From the NCBI RefSeq assembly GCF_019249245.1, contig NZ_JAESDK010000005.1, positions 119,281-183,280 of the forward strand: DNA of 64,000 nt. Direction: 5' to 3'. A model generated the notes under the pieces. That model made no database searches, was not told where the DNA came from, and saw nothing but the letters and a program-made list of their open reading frames with translations. Numbering within the stretch: position 1 is the first letter of the stretch; the number at the start of each line of letters is the position of its first letter. This stretch comes from Alteromonas lipotrueiana. GTDB taxonomy: Bacteria; Pseudomonadota; Gammaproteobacteria; Enterobacterales; Alteromonadaceae. The position numbers and the translations under genes were made by a program. Shown here piece by piece: positions 28,587 to 38,703 of the stretch.

Positions 28587-29714
28587 CTAGCGACGAAGCT
28601 CAGGAGGTATAGGAAGGTCTTTTTTAACCGGTTTCGGTTTCGCCGCTTTACCGGCTTTATACGCACGTAACTGAAATACGTACGCTAAAATTTGCGCTAC
28701 TGCCATAAACAATTTGTGTGGAATTTCATCATTAACTTCAGTCGAATAATAAATTGCCCGGGTGAGCATAGGAGAGGCTACCAACGGCACATCGTGAGCG
28801 CTGCCAATTTTACGAATATGCATGGCCAGTTCATCAATCCCTTTAGCCACGACCACAGGCGCCCGATTGCCATCTTCTTCGTATTTGAGCGCCACTGAAT
28901 AGTGGGTCGGGTTGGTTACAATAACATCGGCCTCGGGCACATCCTGCATCATTCTGTTGGCCGCCGCCTGATATTGTAAGCGCCGTATACGGCCTTTTAC
29001 CATCGGATCGCCTTCGGCATTTTTGTTTTCGTCCTTAATTTCCTGCTTGCTCATTTTCATTTCTTTGTTGTGCTTGTATATCTGATACGGCACATCAAGC
29101 GCAGCAATAGGAATCATCCCCAAAGTTAGCAATAAAAATGCCCATTCCAGCATGTTCATTGCGTGAAAAATATTAAGGGGATACATCTCCATGTCCAGAT
29201 GCAGCGCTTCATTTTTGTAATACATTAAAGCGCCTATGGCTAACCCGCCAATAACAGCAAACTTCGCAAACGCTTTAATAAGCTCAACCAGCGCGTTCAT
29301 CCCAAACATGCGTTTAAAACCGTTGATGGGATTAATTTTGTTGGCTTTTGGCGCGGCTGATTCCCACGAAAAATTAAATCCCCCTAAGGCAATCGAACCA
29401 TAAATGCCGGCGAACATAGCCACCACCATATAAATAAATACCGGCCAGGCCACTTCCATCAGTGCTTCGCCCCCCACTATAAACATATGGGAGGGATCGT
29501 AGGTTTCATCGCGCGACAGGGTGAACATGCGCATGGTCATACCGTAAATCGCGCTGGCAATCATGCCGCCAAACAACAAAAACGCCAGACCGCTGACAAT
29601 CAATACCAGCGCCGTGGACAGCTCCCGGGAACGCGCTATCTGGCCTTTTTTTCGGGCTTCATCGAGCTTTTTACTCGTGGGGTCTTCTGTTTTTTCCTGC
29701 GCATCATTAGCCAT
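28587..29714 (-). CDS. flhB: Flagellar export switch protein FlhB
   Basis: 375 residues: four transmembrane helices (about 30-215) and a cytoplasmic domain with the self-cleaving NPTH motif (VTNPTHYSVALKY, about 263-275) that switches export from rod/hook to filament proteins. It is 12 bp after fliR and probably ends the fliK-flhB transcript; flhA has its own promoter. Confidence 0.96.
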   Translation of the reverse strand: MANDAQEKTEDPTSKKLDEARKKGQIARSRELSTALVLIVSGLAFLLFGGMIASAIYGMTMRMFTLSRDETYDPSHMFIVGGEALMEVAWPVFIYMVVAMFAGIYGSIALGGFNFSWESAAPKANKINPINGFKRMFGMNALVELIKAFAKFAVIGGLAIGALMYYKNEALHLDMEMYPLNIFHAMNMLEWAFLLLTLGMIPIAALDVPYQIYKHNKEMKMSKQEIKDENKNAEGDPMVKGRIRRLQYQAAANRMMQDVPEADVIVTNPTHYSVALKYEEDGNRAPVVVAKGIDELAMHIRKIGSAHDVPLVASPMLTRAIYYSTEVNDEIPHKLFMAVAQILAYVFQLRAYKAGKAAKPKPVKKDLPIPPELRR

Positions 29715-29726
29715 AATAGCGCCTCC

Positions 29727-30509
29727 TTACCCGGGGCAAATTGCCAGCAGTTGACACATAAACTGCTCTGCCCTGGCCCACTGGGCCGAAAAGTGAGAAG
29801 AAAAGTTTTCCAGCGTCACCCACATAACCACCAACCCGGTAATTTGCGCGATAGAAAAACCGATACTGAAGATATTCAGCTGAGGCGCGGCTTTGGTCAT
29901 AACCCCAAAGGCCAGGTTCACAATAAGCAATGAAACGATAGGCGCCAATGATAAGGTGACCGCCGAAACAAACATCCACGACCCCCAATGTGCCACTTCC
30001 CGAAACTGCGCGGGAGTAAACCAGCTTTCAGCAATAGGAAACGCATCAAAACTTAGCACTATCATCTGGATCATCGACAAATGCCCGTCCATGCCCCAGA
30101 ACAACAGAGTCGCTAAAATAAGATAAAACTGCCCCACTGCGGGAACATTAATGCCGTTCACCGGGTCGACAATTGAAGCAAACCCCAGTCCGGTTTGCAT
30201 TGCAATAATCTGCCCCGCGATAACAAATGTATTGAGCACCATCATCGAAATAAATCCAATAACAATACCAATCAGCAATTGCCGCATAACTTCTAAAAAA
30301 GCAGCGAGGGTGACCAGGTTATCAATGGGAACCGGTTTGACCACCGGCACAATAACCAACGTCATAAATACGGCAAGTAAAGCCCGAACCGGGGCCGGAA
30401 TTGATTTTGCGCTAAGCCCTATCATGGCAGCAAACATACCGCTGATGCGCATAAATGGCAGCATCATATCGGCTAAAAATTGCGTGATAGTGGCCAGCTC
30501 AAACTGCAT
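29727..30509 (-). CDS. fliR: Flagellar export gate protein FliR
   Basis: 260 residues, five to six transmembrane helices, with the conserved GLGFASIVDPVNG stretch (about 107-119). Part of the FliP5-FliQ4-FliR1 export pore at the base of the flagellum. Starts 2 bp after the fliQ stop. Confidence 0.95.
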   Translation of the reverse strand: MQFELATITQFLADMMLPFMRISGMFAAMIGLSAKSIPAPVRALLAVFMTLVIVPVVKPVPIDNLVTLAAFLEVMRQLLIGIVIGFISMMVLNTFVIAGQIIAMQTGLGFASIVDPVNGINVPAVGQFYLILATLLFWGMDGHLSMIQMIVLSFDAFPIAESWFTPAQFREVAHWGSWMFVSAVTLSLAPIVSLLIVNLAFGVMTKAAPQLNIFSIGFSIAQITGLVVMWVTLENFSSHFSAQWARAEQFMCQLLAICPG

Positions 30510-30511
30510 GA

Positions 30512-30781
30512 TTAGCCTATGACCTGGGGTATACGCTCAACCATATGAAAGGTGAAATCCATCAATTGTGAAACCAGCCAGTTACCGCCCCAGCTTAATG
30601 CCAGCAGGGTCACAATTAAACGTGGCAAAAAGCTCATGGTTTGCTCGTTGATAGACGTTGCCGCCTGAAACACAGCCACAATCAAGCCCACTATCATGCT
30701 GGGCACAATAACCGCAGATACCAGCAAAATAACCAGAAACAGCGACTCTCTTAATATTTCAACAAAGACTTCAGGGGACAT
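30512..30781 (-). CDS. fliQ: Flagellar export gate protein FliQ
   Basis: 89 residues in two transmembrane helices (about 14-38 and 52-75) joined by the conserved QAATSINEQTMSF loop. Usual length. Packed between fliP and fliR (9-bp and 2-bp gaps). Confidence 0.95.
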   Translation of the reverse strand: MSPEVFVEILRESLFLVILLVSAVIVPSMIVGLIVAVFQAATSINEQTMSFLPRLIVTLLALSWGGNWLVSQLMDFTFHMVERIPQVIG

Positions 30782-30790
30782 AACGTACTC

Positions 30791-31549
30791 CTAAACGCCC
30801 ATACCAAAACTGGTGGCCAGGGTACCAAAAATAAGATTCCAACCGTCTACCAGCACAAACAGCATTAATTTAAACGGCAATGAGACAATCATGGGTGACA
30901 ACATCATCATACCCATGGCCATTAAAATAGAAGCCACCACTAAATCAATAATCAAAAATGGAATAAACAGCATAAAGCCAATTTGAAACGCGGTTTTAAG
31001 TTCGCTGGTCACAAAAGAAGGAATTAAAATAGTCAGCGGAACTTGCGAAGGTTCGTCGTATTTGTCTTCATCACCGGCAATACGAACAAACGTATCTAAG
31101 TCTTTAACCCGGGTTTGCGATAACATAAATGCGCGCATGGGCTCTTTGGCCTGTTCAAAGGCTTCCATACTGGTCATCTGTTCATCCAGGTACGGCTGTA
31201 ACGCACGTTCGTTCACCTGTTCAAATACCGGCGCCATAATAAACATCGATAAAAATAAACTTACCCCAATCAGGATCTGATTAGAAGGCGATTGCTGCAA
31301 TCCTATAGCTTGTCGTAATATTGATAACACCACAATAATACGGGTGAACGACGTCATCATCATGATAAAAGCCGGAATCAGGCTGAGCGCGGTCATGATA
31401 AACAACGCCTGTAGCGTCATTGAATAATCCTGGGTTCCGTCCGGATTCGTTGACACAGTGACCGCAGAAATCCCCTGTTGGGCAAATACTGGCATACTGA
31501 ACATACCGGCAACAAGCATCAGCAGTAGCAGTCGTCCTTTAGTTATCAT
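30791..31549 (-). CDS. fliP: Flagellar export gate protein FliP
   Basis: 252 residues: cleavable signal peptide ([17 protein letters not shown], about 7-23), then four transmembrane helices with the conserved [20 protein letters not shown] (about 64-83). Overlaps the end of fliO by 11 bp. Confidence 0.96.
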   Translation of the reverse strand: MITKGRLLLLMLVAGMFSMPVFAQQGISAVTVSTNPDGTQDYSMTLQALFIMTALSLIPAFIMMMTSFTRIIVVLSILRQAIGLQQSPSNQILIGVSLFLSMFIMAPVFEQVNERALQPYLDEQMTSMEAFEQAKEPMRAFMLSQTRVKDLDTFVRIAGDEDKYDEPSQVPLTILIPSFVTSELKTAFQIGFMLFIPFLIIDLVVASILMAMGMMMLSPMIVSLPFKLMLFVLVDGWNLIFGTLATSFGMGV

Positions 31550-32024
31550 CCGAGGGGTCCTTTTTTATCGCCGGGTTTATTTTACCTGCCATGGCCTGCA
31601 CCAATTTATCTTTAAACTGACCACCAGCGCCAAAGTTATTTTCTTTTACCGCCAGGTGCTCTTCAAGTTTACTCAGGTGTGAAATGGTATGGCTGGTTAC
31701 ACCGATAAGATGTTGCTCATTGCCCACCTGAATAACCATTACCCGCTCTTTGGCTCCAGCTACCATACTGGCCACCACTTTCATCTGTCCTTGTCCGACA
31801 TGGGTGACATTAAATCGACGCATGACATAAGCTAGGGCAAAAATAACCGCCACCACCAACAACAGCGACAGGAATATAGACAACACCGAGCCGGGATTAG
31901 TTATAGACTGCGTAGACTGGGCGTACGCCGGGAAGCAAAATAACAGGGGCAGCAATATGCAACCCCATGATACAAAAGCGAATTTATCTAAGCTTTTTAA
32001 TTCTCTCGATTTGACTGATAACAT
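31539..32024 (-). CDS. fliO: Flagellar export assembly protein FliO
   Basis: 161 residues from the ATG at 32024; a TTG at 32042 would add 6 residues and neither has a strong ribosome site. A hydrophobic N-terminal segment ending PAYAQS looks like a signal peptide, then one transmembrane helix (about 45-65) and a short cytoplasmic domain. It helps FliP assemble. The start overlaps the 3' end of fliN by about 40 bp. Confidence 0.85.
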   Translation of the reverse strand: MLSVKSRELKSLDKFAFVSWGCILLPLLFCFPAYAQSTQSITNPGSVLSIFLSLLLVVAVIFALAYVMRRFNVTHVGQGQMKVVASMVAGAKERVMVIQVGNEQHLIGVTSHTISHLSKLEEHLAVKENNFGAGGQFKDKLVQAMAGKINPAIKKDPSDDN

Positions 32025-32394
32025 CGGTGAGTCGAATACCAAATTTGTCGTTAACCACTACTACCTCACCATGCGCAATTAGCGTTCCATTGACAAGTAC
32101 GTCTAATGGTTCGCCGGCTACACGATCAAGCTCCACCACTGAACCCTGGTTCAGTTGTAACAGATTTCTAATGCTGATTTGGCTGCGCCCTACTTCCATT
32201 GAAATAGTCACAGGTATATCTAAAATGGTATCCAGCTTGCGTTTTTCGTCAGCGCTGATAGGCGCATCGTCAGTAAATTCGTCCAGCTCTGCGGCTTGTA
32301 CGTTATCCTGCGATTGTTCGCCGTCTTCTGACTCTGATTCGGCTTGTTCAGCCATGGCCGCAGCCCAATCATCCAATCCGTCTTGTTCACTCAT
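31984..32394 (-). CDS. fliN: Flagellar motor switch protein FliN
   Basis: 136 residues: an acidic N-terminal extension (1-50) and the SpoA domain (about 58-135; LDIPVTISMEVGRSQISIRNLL ... [11 protein letters not shown]). Component of the C-ring with FliM and FliG; binds phospho-CheY. 32 bp after fliM. Confidence 0.96.
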   Translation of the reverse strand: MSEQDGLDDWAAAMAEQAESESEDGEQSQDNVQAAELDEFTDDAPISADEKRKLDTILDIPVTISMEVGRSQISIRNLLQLNQGSVVELDRVAGEPLDVLVNGTLIAHGEVVVVNDKFGIRLTDVISQIERIKKLR

Positions 32395-32426
32395 AAGAAT
32401 GCCTCATGTCATCCAAAAAGTCTGTA

Positions 32427-33485
32427 TTACAGATCTTCTTCAAGAATTTGCAGTTCAGCGTCATTGTCGATAACGCGGCCACCGCGGGTTAATAACTGTA
32501 GCTCCGACTTCACTGAAGTGGGCCGTGCAATTTTATCGGTTATTTTCAGCGCCAGGTTGTCACGCGAACGCCCTAACTTAGCTCTGAAGGTAGGCAGTTC
32601 TTCAATTAACACCGTAATATGCTCGGGCATTTCTACCGGTATTATATCGCCTGCTTTAAATTCCATAATGTCCTGAAGACTCACATCTACATCCAGCATG
32701 TGCGTAGATAAATTTACTTTTACATCCATAATTTCATCGCGCAGCGCTTTGCTCCAGCGTAAATCGGTGTCTTCTTTGTCGCTTTGCACGCCCGCATCTA
32801 ATAGTTCGCGAATAGGCTCCAGCATCGAATACGGTAGCGACACATGAAAATCGCCGCCGCCACCATCCAGTTCAATATGAAAAGAGCTGATCACTACCAC
32901 TTCGGTGGGGCTTACTATGTTGGCCATGGCCGGGTTTACTTCAGAATCAAGATACTCAAACGAGACATCCATCACCGGCGCCCAGGCTTCTTTGTAATCT
33001 TCAAAAATAATCTTGAGCAGCATTTGAATAATACGGCGCTCGGTGGGGGTAAATTCGCGACCTTCAATTTTGGCATGATAACGGCCATCACCGCCAAAAA
33101 AGTTATCCACCAAAATAAACACCAGACGGGCTTCCATGGTAATCAGGCCAGTACCCTTTAGTGGTCTGAAACGCACCATATTCAAACTGGTGGGCACGAA
33201 TAAAGTATGAATATATTCGCCGAACTTAATCATTTGAATGCCATTAATTGACACTTCAGCTGAGCGGCGCATCATATTGAATAAGCTCACCCGTAAATGT
33301 CGCGCAAAGCGTTCATTCACAATTTCCAGCGTCGGCATACGCCCACGAACAATTCGATCCTGCGAGGAAAAATCATATTCGAGCGCAGAAGTGTCAGTCG
33401 GTTCGCTGCTGACTTCCTCTTCTTCTACATCATCAACGCCGTGTAACAGGGCATCAATTTCATCTTGAGATAATAAATCGCTCAC
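32427..33485 (-). CDS. fliM: Flagellar motor switch protein FliM
   Basis: 352 residues. The N-terminal CheY-binding peptide LLSQDEIDALLHG (4-16) is intact, followed by the middle domain (RMPTLEIVNERFARHLR at 49-65) and a C-terminal SpoA domain. Reverses motor direction when phospho-CheY binds. Confidence 0.97.
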   Translation of the reverse strand: MSDLLSQDEIDALLHGVDDVEEEEVSSEPTDTSALEYDFSSQDRIVRGRMPTLEIVNERFARHLRVSLFNMMRRSAEVSINGIQMIKFGEYIHTLFVPTSLNMVRFRPLKGTGLITMEARLVFILVDNFFGGDGRYHAKIEGREFTPTERRIIQMLLKIIFEDYKEAWAPVMDVSFEYLDSEVNPAMANIVSPTEVVVISSFHIELDGGGGDFHVSLPYSMLEPIRELLDAGVQSDKEDTDLRWSKALRDEIMDVKVNLSTHMLDVDVSLQDIMEFKAGDIIPVEMPEHITVLIEELPTFRAKLGRSRDNLALKITDKIARPTSVKSELQLLTRGGRVIDNDAELQILEEDL

Positions 33486-33498
33486 AGTGTCATCCTGT

Positions 33499-34029
33499 TT
33501 ATTGCATTACAAAGCCAGTGAACAGAACCCGATCGACAACTTGCTCGCCGGTCATTTCCTGCATCACTTTTTGTACTTCACTGGCCGCCTGCTCACGCAA
33601 GGCAACTTTACCTGCCTCGGTAACCAGTTCGTCGGCAGTACTGGCGCTAAAGACCTGGAGTAAGGTTCCTTCAATTAAGGGAATGTGCATTTTCGCGGTT
33701 TCTTCGTTATCGCTGCCACGCACCATTAATTGTGCTTTAATTTGCACCAGGCGATCACGCCCGGCGCCAGGCACATTAAAAACAAAAGGCCTGGGCATAG
33801 CCACGTACAGCGCCGTACCTACACTGGCCGATGAGGGCGCTGGTGAGGCTGCCTGCTCAGGCGAGCCGCCTGTTGCGGTTTGCTCGGGTGCTAGCGGTTC
33901 GTCTGGGCCTGAAAATAAAAAGAACCAGGCGGCGGCGCCCCCGGCAATCAGCACCACCGCGATAATAATTATCAGGGGGAGCTTGCTCTTTTTCTGGGGC
34001 TCTTCTATTTGTAACTCTTCATCAGCCAA
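33499..34029 (-). CDS. fliL: Flagellar basal body protein FliL
   Basis: 176 residues: short cytoplasmic start, one transmembrane helix (about 17-39), a Pro/Ala/Ser linker and a periplasmic FliL domain (about 75-176; KMHIPLIEGTLLQVFS, ALREQAASEVQKVM). It supports stator function. 13 bp before fliM. Confidence 0.94.
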   Translation of the reverse strand: MADEELQIEEPQKKSKLPLIIIIAVVLIAGGAAAWFFLFSGPDEPLAPEQTATGGSPEQAASPAPSSASVGTALYVAMPRPFVFNVPGAGRDRLVQIKAQLMVRGSDNEETAKMHIPLIEGTLLQVFSASTADELVTEAGKVALREQAASEVQKVMQEMTGEQVVDRVLFTGFVMQ

Positions 34030-34103
34030 GGTTTTTTCTCTTTCTGGTTGGGTACGTGTATTATCGTATTTGTTACAAAAAGCGCAACAGGGCGATAGAT
34101 GTA

Positions 34104-35885
34104 TTAAGCATAGTCATCAACGCCACCTTGTGCCCGGCGCGATAACGATTGTTGTGACACAGTGGTGCTGTCATCATCCATTGTTTCATCGCTATTGCCA
34201 TGTCCTGCGCTTTGGCCCCCACCCTGATCATTTTCGCCTGACTCGTGGTGTTGTTCAACCGAAGACTCACCCAGCTCAATGCCTTGTTCGGCAAGCATTT
34301 CTCGCAAGCGGGGTTCAGCTTCGTTCAGCATGTCCCGGGTTTGAACCGACTGCACCACAAAACTGACCGCTGCAGCATCACCCTGTACATTAACACGCAC
34401 CTGCATGCTACCCATTTCAGGAGGATCAAGGCGAATTTCGGCCATCATATTGCGGCTGTTAACCATCCAGCGTACTTTTTCCGCCAACTGTTTTTGTCCG
34501 TCAGGCTGCTGGATATTAACCGCGCTGTCCAGTCCTTCTGCCAGTTTTGCCCCCGAACTTGCTTCACTGCGTAGTTGCGTATTTTCGGTAATCAGCGTAT
34601 CGACTGAGGCTATTGCCGTCGGCGAGTTTACCGCAGTGGCCGCCTGCGCGACTGAACTTGCCCCTAAAGCGATGTTCGATAGCTGCTTAACCTGCTGTTC
34701 AATGTTTTGTTGCAACAGCGGCGTTACTTCAATACCGCTTTCGCTCATTGCCTGGGCCGCTATATCGCCAACACTAAAACCTGGCTGGTGCCCTTGCGCT
34801 ACCTGCTCTTGCATTTCTTTAACGCCGGCGATAACCGCAGCATTTAGCTGAGCTTTATTGGCTTCACTGGTTTGCGCGGGCGCCAGCTCGGTAATCCGTT
34901 CGCTTATAGCCTGAACCATTTGCTGCTGACCTTGTACCGACAGCTGGCTGAGCTGCTCGATTAGTCCGGTATCGACAGTATCTGATAACTGGCCAGCATC
35001 AGCAGCCGCGTGGTTTAGCTCGGTAGTAATTAAACCTGAAAGCAACCCGGTATCTTTTGATTGATTATTTTGTGCCTGCTGAAAGCGCGCCAGTTCAGAC
35101 AAGAAGTCCGGTGTCTCAGAGGCATCGTCATTGTCGCTATGACTATTTTGAGCTTCCGCATTTAATGCCTCAATAATAGCCGCTGACAAAGCTTCAATAT
35201 CTTCAGAAGAGGCCAGGTCTTCACCGGCCTCGCCATCATCGCCTGCCCCAAGTTGTTTAATCATGTCTTTTGCCAACGTGCCCACCATCACCGGAATCGG
35301 CGTCACTTTTTGTTCATCACCGGCTTTAGGGGCGCTATCGCCAGCCTCAAATATAAGCTGGTGATTTTGTCCGGCAAGCTCATCCGACATTAGACGCAAG
35401 GTATCTTTTTCAGAGGCTATCGGCTGGACAGTTGCATTAACGTCAAGCTCACCCCTTTTGCCCTCACGATTATCCAGATTTCGAATATTATCTACATACG
35501 CCAGCCAGTCGGTTTCTTCTGTATCGGCTTGTTTGCCGGCTATATCTTCGGGCGCGGCAGATTTTGTCACTTGCTCGCTTTCAGGCTGTGAGCTCTTATC
35601 TGCTGTTTGTTGACCGGATGTTTCGGTAGGATTTTCAGAATTCGATGAATCCACGGTGTCTGAAGAGTTGCGATCGCGCATGCTGTCAGTCTGTTTGCCC
35701 GCCACGGTCGCATTATTTGCAGCAGCCGAGTCGATATCGCCGCGAGCCGGGGTCTTTTTTGCCTCGGAAGCTTGTTGCATCGCCTTATTAAAGCCTGTAT
35801 CAACGCCCGATACTGCAGGGGCGCGCTCAATCTCAATGGGCAGGGCGGCAACATTCTGGCGTTTGGGGGCAACCTGTTGCATCAT
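34104..35885 (-). CDS. fliK: Flagellar hook-length control protein FliK
   Basis: 593 residues with a long, low-complexity Gln/Ser/Asp-rich N-terminal ruler region and the conserved Flg_hook C-terminal domain (about 465-560; RLDPPEMGSMQVRV). It is exported, measures the hook and triggers the FlhB specificity switch. A GAGGA ribosome site precedes the ATG. First gene of the fliK-flhB run. The 161-bp gap upstream holds a sigma54-like promoter and a small hairpin (TCGGCC-N5-GGCCGA, 35930-35946). Confidence 0.92.
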   Translation of the reverse strand: MMQQVAPKRQNVAALPIEIERAPAVSGVDTGFNKAMQQASEAKKTPARGDIDSAAANNATVAGKQTDSMRDRNSSDTVDSSNSENPTETSGQQTADKSSQPESEQVTKSAAPEDIAGKQADTEETDWLAYVDNIRNLDNREGKRGELDVNATVQPIASEKDTLRLMSDELAGQNHQLIFEAGDSAPKAGDEQKVTPIPVMVGTLAKDMIKQLGAGDDGEAGEDLASSEDIEALSAAIIEALNAEAQNSHSDNDDASETPDFLSELARFQQAQNNQSKDTGLLSGLITTELNHAAADAGQLSDTVDTGLIEQLSQLSVQGQQQMVQAISERITELAPAQTSEANKAQLNAAVIAGVKEMQEQVAQGHQPGFSVGDIAAQAMSESGIEVTPLLQQNIEQQVKQLSNIALGASSVAQAATAVNSPTAIASVDTLITENTQLRSEASSGAKLAEGLDSAVNIQQPDGQKQLAEKVRWMVNSRNMMAEIRLDPPEMGSMQVRVNVQGDAAAVSFVVQSVQTRDMLNEAEPRLREMLAEQGIELGESSVEQHHESGENDQGGGQSAGHGNSDETMDDDSTTVSQQSLSRRAQGGVDDYA

Positions 35886-35994
35886 AACCGGGGTCCTCTT
35901 AGCGACAATAGTGGCTTTTTTTACTTAAATCGGCCCTACAGGCCGAGCTTCTAAGCAATAAGCGTCATGAATATGGTGTTATGTGATGAGTAAG

Positions 35995-36010
35995 AGCAAG
36001 TCGCGTTCCA
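35995..36010 (-). promoter_or_regulatory. Candidate sigma54 promoter of fliK
   Basis: Minus-strand TGGAACGCGACTTGCT matches TGGCACG-N4-TTGCT with a single change (C to A) and exact spacing. It lies 109 bp before the fliK start codon in the fliJ-fliK gap. Confidence 0.75.
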
Positions 36011-36046
36011 ATATTTTAAAAAGTCGTTTTCAATATTGGTAAGCCG

Positions 36047-36493
36047 TTACCAGCGACTTGTTTTTGCACGTAAAAAACGTTGATTAGCGAATTCGTCCAA
36101 CATACTTTGCTCACGACGGTTGGCGGTAATGGCTGCCTCGGCTTGCTTTTTTTCTATCAGCATATCGACGGCTTTTCGACGCGTTTGTTGTTCTAGCCAC
36201 TGCCGGCGACGCTGGTCTACCACCATCCTGGCTTGCGAAATAATATTCATTTGCTGTTGTATGGCTTTGTCGAGTTTGCCGACAAACTGCAGATGCTGAT
36301 GATAATTCCGGGCATCGACCCCGCCCTGCTTGCCCGACTGCTGAATCTGGCGAACATAATCAAGCCGGTACTGTTGCAGGCTGCTCAGCTTTTGTTTTTG
36401 CTGCTGTACATTGCCTTCAGCCATTTGCAATGCGCGGGCCGCCTTGTCTTCACGATCGCGTTCTACTTTTATAACTGTTTGCAGCTGGCTCAT
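36047..36493 (-). CDS. fliJ: Flagellar export chaperone FliJ
   Basis: 148 residues, almost wholly coiled coil rich in Gln and Arg, as in the FliJ stalk that sits in the FliI hexamer. Lies 87 bp after fliI and ends the fliE-J run. Confidence 0.92.
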   Translation of the reverse strand: MSQLQTVIKVERDREDKAARALQMAEGNVQQQKQKLSSLQQYRLDYVRQIQQSGKQGGVDARNYHQHLQFVGKLDKAIQQQMNIISQARMVVDQRRRQWLEQQTRRKAVDMLIEKKQAEAAITANRREQSMLDEFANQRFLRAKTSRW

Positions 36494-36580
36494 GCGCTAA
36501 CCTTTATGTATTTGACCGTTCAAAAACAATGCACTAAACCCATTTTTCACTAGTTTTTTCACCATTTTTCAGCCGCTTTG

Positions 36581-37918
36581 TTAAGCAGGGCCCAGCCCTG
36601 TAGCCAATGCCTGCATAGCTTGATGGCATTCCTCAAAAGACAATACCTGTGTCATGCCCTGTTGTAAAAATGCATTGATGGCGGGCTCGGCGCGAATGGC
36701 CAAATCGATACGTGGATCAGAGCCCCGGGCGTAAGCACCAATAGCAATCAAATCCTGATTTTGTTTATAGGTCGAATAAACCTGACGTACGCGGCGCGCC
36801 TGTAGTAAATGCTCTTCAGATACCACCATCGGCATAACCCGACTGATGGAGGCCTCGATATCAATGGCTGGATAATGACCGGCATCGGCCAGTTTACGCG
36901 AGAGCACCACGTGGCCATCTAAAATGGCGCGCGCCGCATCAGCAATCGGATCTTGCAAATCATCGCCTTCGGTCAGCACCGTATAAAACGCAGTAATAGA
37001 GCCCTGGCCTTTGGCGCCATTTCCTGCTCGCTCTACCAGGGCGGGCAGTCGTGCAAACACCGACGGCGGATATCCTTTAGTGGCCGGGGGCTCGCCTACC
37101 GCCAGTGCAATTTCGCGCTGAGCCATAGCGTATCGGGTTAACGAGTCAACCAGCAACAATACATTTTTGCCCTGGTCGCGAAAATACTCAGCCACCGTGA
37201 CCGCGGTTTCACATGCCTTTAGCCGCATCAATGGTGAGGTGTCGGCAGGTGCGGCGATAATTACCGCCCGGGCGCGCTCTTCGTCGGTTAAAATATCATG
37301 GATAAATTCTTTTACCTCGCGGCCCCGCTCACCTACCAGGCCTACCACCACCACGTCGGCTTCACTGCCCCGGGTCATCATGCCTAACAATACACTTTTA
37401 CCTACACCACTGCCGGCAAAAAGCCCCATTCGCTGACCTACCCCGACTGTATTCAAGGCATTAATAGCACGAACTCCCACATCCATAGGCTGTTTTATTG
37501 GCATACGAATCAGGGGGTTCATTGGCGCTTTGGTGGTCGCCGCCCGGCTTTCGGCGACTACGGCGCCCAACCCGTCAAGTGGCTGTCCATTACCATCAAG
37601 CACGCGTCCTAATAAGCCCGGCCCTACCGGCAAACCACTTTGGCGGTTTAGCGGCATCACTCTTGAGCCAGGCACAATACCTCGCACCGCTTCGGTTGGC
37701 ATCAGATAGGTAATATCATCGGCAAAGCCGACGACTTCAGCTTCAATTTCGCCTTCAATGGTTTGTACCATACACTGGCTGCCCACCGGCAACTGGCAAC
37801 CTACCGCCTCAAGGGTAAGTCCGATACCGCGAACCAGCTTACCAGCAGCGACCACAGGAGGCTGCACAACCTGCTGACTTAGCTGACTAAAGTACCGGAT
37901 AAACTCATCACTCACCAC
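36581..37918 (-). CDS. fliI: Flagellar export ATPase FliI
   Basis: 445 residues of the F1-beta/type III ATPase family. Walker A AGSGVGKS at 168-175, Walker [12 protein letters not shown] and the SPLMR export-ATPase signature. Starts with tandem GTG codons (37913-37918) that overlap the fliH stop by up to 11 bp. Confidence 0.97.
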   Translation of the reverse strand: MVSDEFIRYFSQLSQQVVQPPVVAAGKLVRGIGLTLEAVGCQLPVGSQCMVQTIEGEIEAEVVGFADDITYLMPTEAVRGIVPGSRVMPLNRQSGLPVGPGLLGRVLDGNGQPLDGLGAVVAESRAATTKAPMNPLIRMPIKQPMDVGVRAINALNTVGVGQRMGLFAGSGVGKSVLLGMMTRGSEADVVVVGLVGERGREVKEFIHDILTDEERARAVIIAAPADTSPLMRLKACETAVTVAEYFRDQGKNVLLLVDSLTRYAMAQREIALAVGEPPATKGYPPSVFARLPALVERAGNGAKGQGSITAFYTVLTEGDDLQDPIADAARAILDGHVVLSRKLADAGHYPAIDIEASISRVMPMVVSEEHLLQARRVRQVYSTYKQNQDLIAIGAYARGSDPRIDLAIRAEPAINAFLQQGMTQVLSFEECHQAMQALATGLGPA

Positions 37919-38681
37919 TTAGCCCTTGCTGTAGCAAAAATTTGTCTAAGGTATCCCGGCACCGCCGCTCAACCGACACATCGACTGCATTTTGGCTGGT
38001 AACAATATCGCAGCCGCCCCGTGACATGGCAGGGGCCTCAATCAGTTGCCAGCCTTTTTCACTTATTGCTTCGCTACCCAGCTGCTCGCGCAGCATAGCA
38101 ATATCGTCTGGATGCATATGAATCTGGTACTGATTTTCGGTAAGCGGTAAGGCTTTAATGCCTTCGGTAAGCGCCTGCATAATAACCGTATCGTTAGTGT
38201 TGACCTCAGTGCGTATCACCGCACGTGCCAGCGCCACGGCTAGTTTTGCCAGCTCCTGACGAGCTTGCGCATTAACTTGTTCAAGGGGGTCATGCAGGGT
38301 TTGCGTCAGGCTTTCCCACCGCGTTTGTTGTTCTTCAATGTGCTGCTGCCCCTGGGCCAGACCCTCGGCGTGGCCTTCTTCATGGCCAGCGCTGCGCCCC
38401 TCAGAGTTGCCCTGTTCAAAGCCTTCTGCTTTGCCTGCTTCAAATCCGGCCTGTCGACCTTCGTTATAACCTTCTTCGCGGGCAGCTTCGCGAATAGATT
38501 CAATTTCTTCCAGGGTCGGCGGCTTTATTTCTTCTTCTTCCTCGGGCGGCTCGTAAACCCAATCGCTACGCCGATTAAGAGCATTAGTACTGCCATCAGA
38601 TTGTCGCTGTCTGGGATCCTCCATAAACGGTAAGTCCCAAAGCCGGGTATCCTGCGCCTTATCGTTTTGATCGTCAGACAT
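37908..38681 (-). CDS. fliH: Flagellar export ATPase regulator FliH
   Basis: 257 residues. An acidic region (EPPEEEEE) precedes a run of GxxxG-type repeats (about 70-115; [14 protein letters not shown]) that form the FliH stalk, and the C-terminal domain binds FliI. Placed between fliG (22 bp) and fliI (overlap). Confidence 0.94.
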   Translation of the reverse strand: MSDDQNDKAQDTRLWDLPFMEDPRQRQSDGSTNALNRRSDWVYEPPEEEEEIKPPTLEEIESIREAAREEGYNEGRQAGFEAGKAEGFEQGNSEGRSAGHEEGHAEGLAQGQQHIEEQQTRWESLTQTLHDPLEQVNAQARQELAKLAVALARAVIRTEVNTNDTVIMQALTEGIKALPLTENQYQIHMHPDDIAMLREQLGSEAISEKGWQLIEAPAMSRGGCDIVTSQNAVDVSVERRCRDTLDKFLLQQGLSGE

Positions 38682-38703
38682 TAATGCGTTTCCTGCTTAC
38701 TTG

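Noticed and set aside
33518..34366. Long plus-strand frames across the flagellar cluster (for example 33518-34366, 20809-21195, 32027-32473)
   Set aside because: They are antisense to well-conserved fli and che genes, have Ser/Thr/Arg-rich composition without domains, and have no ribosome sites.
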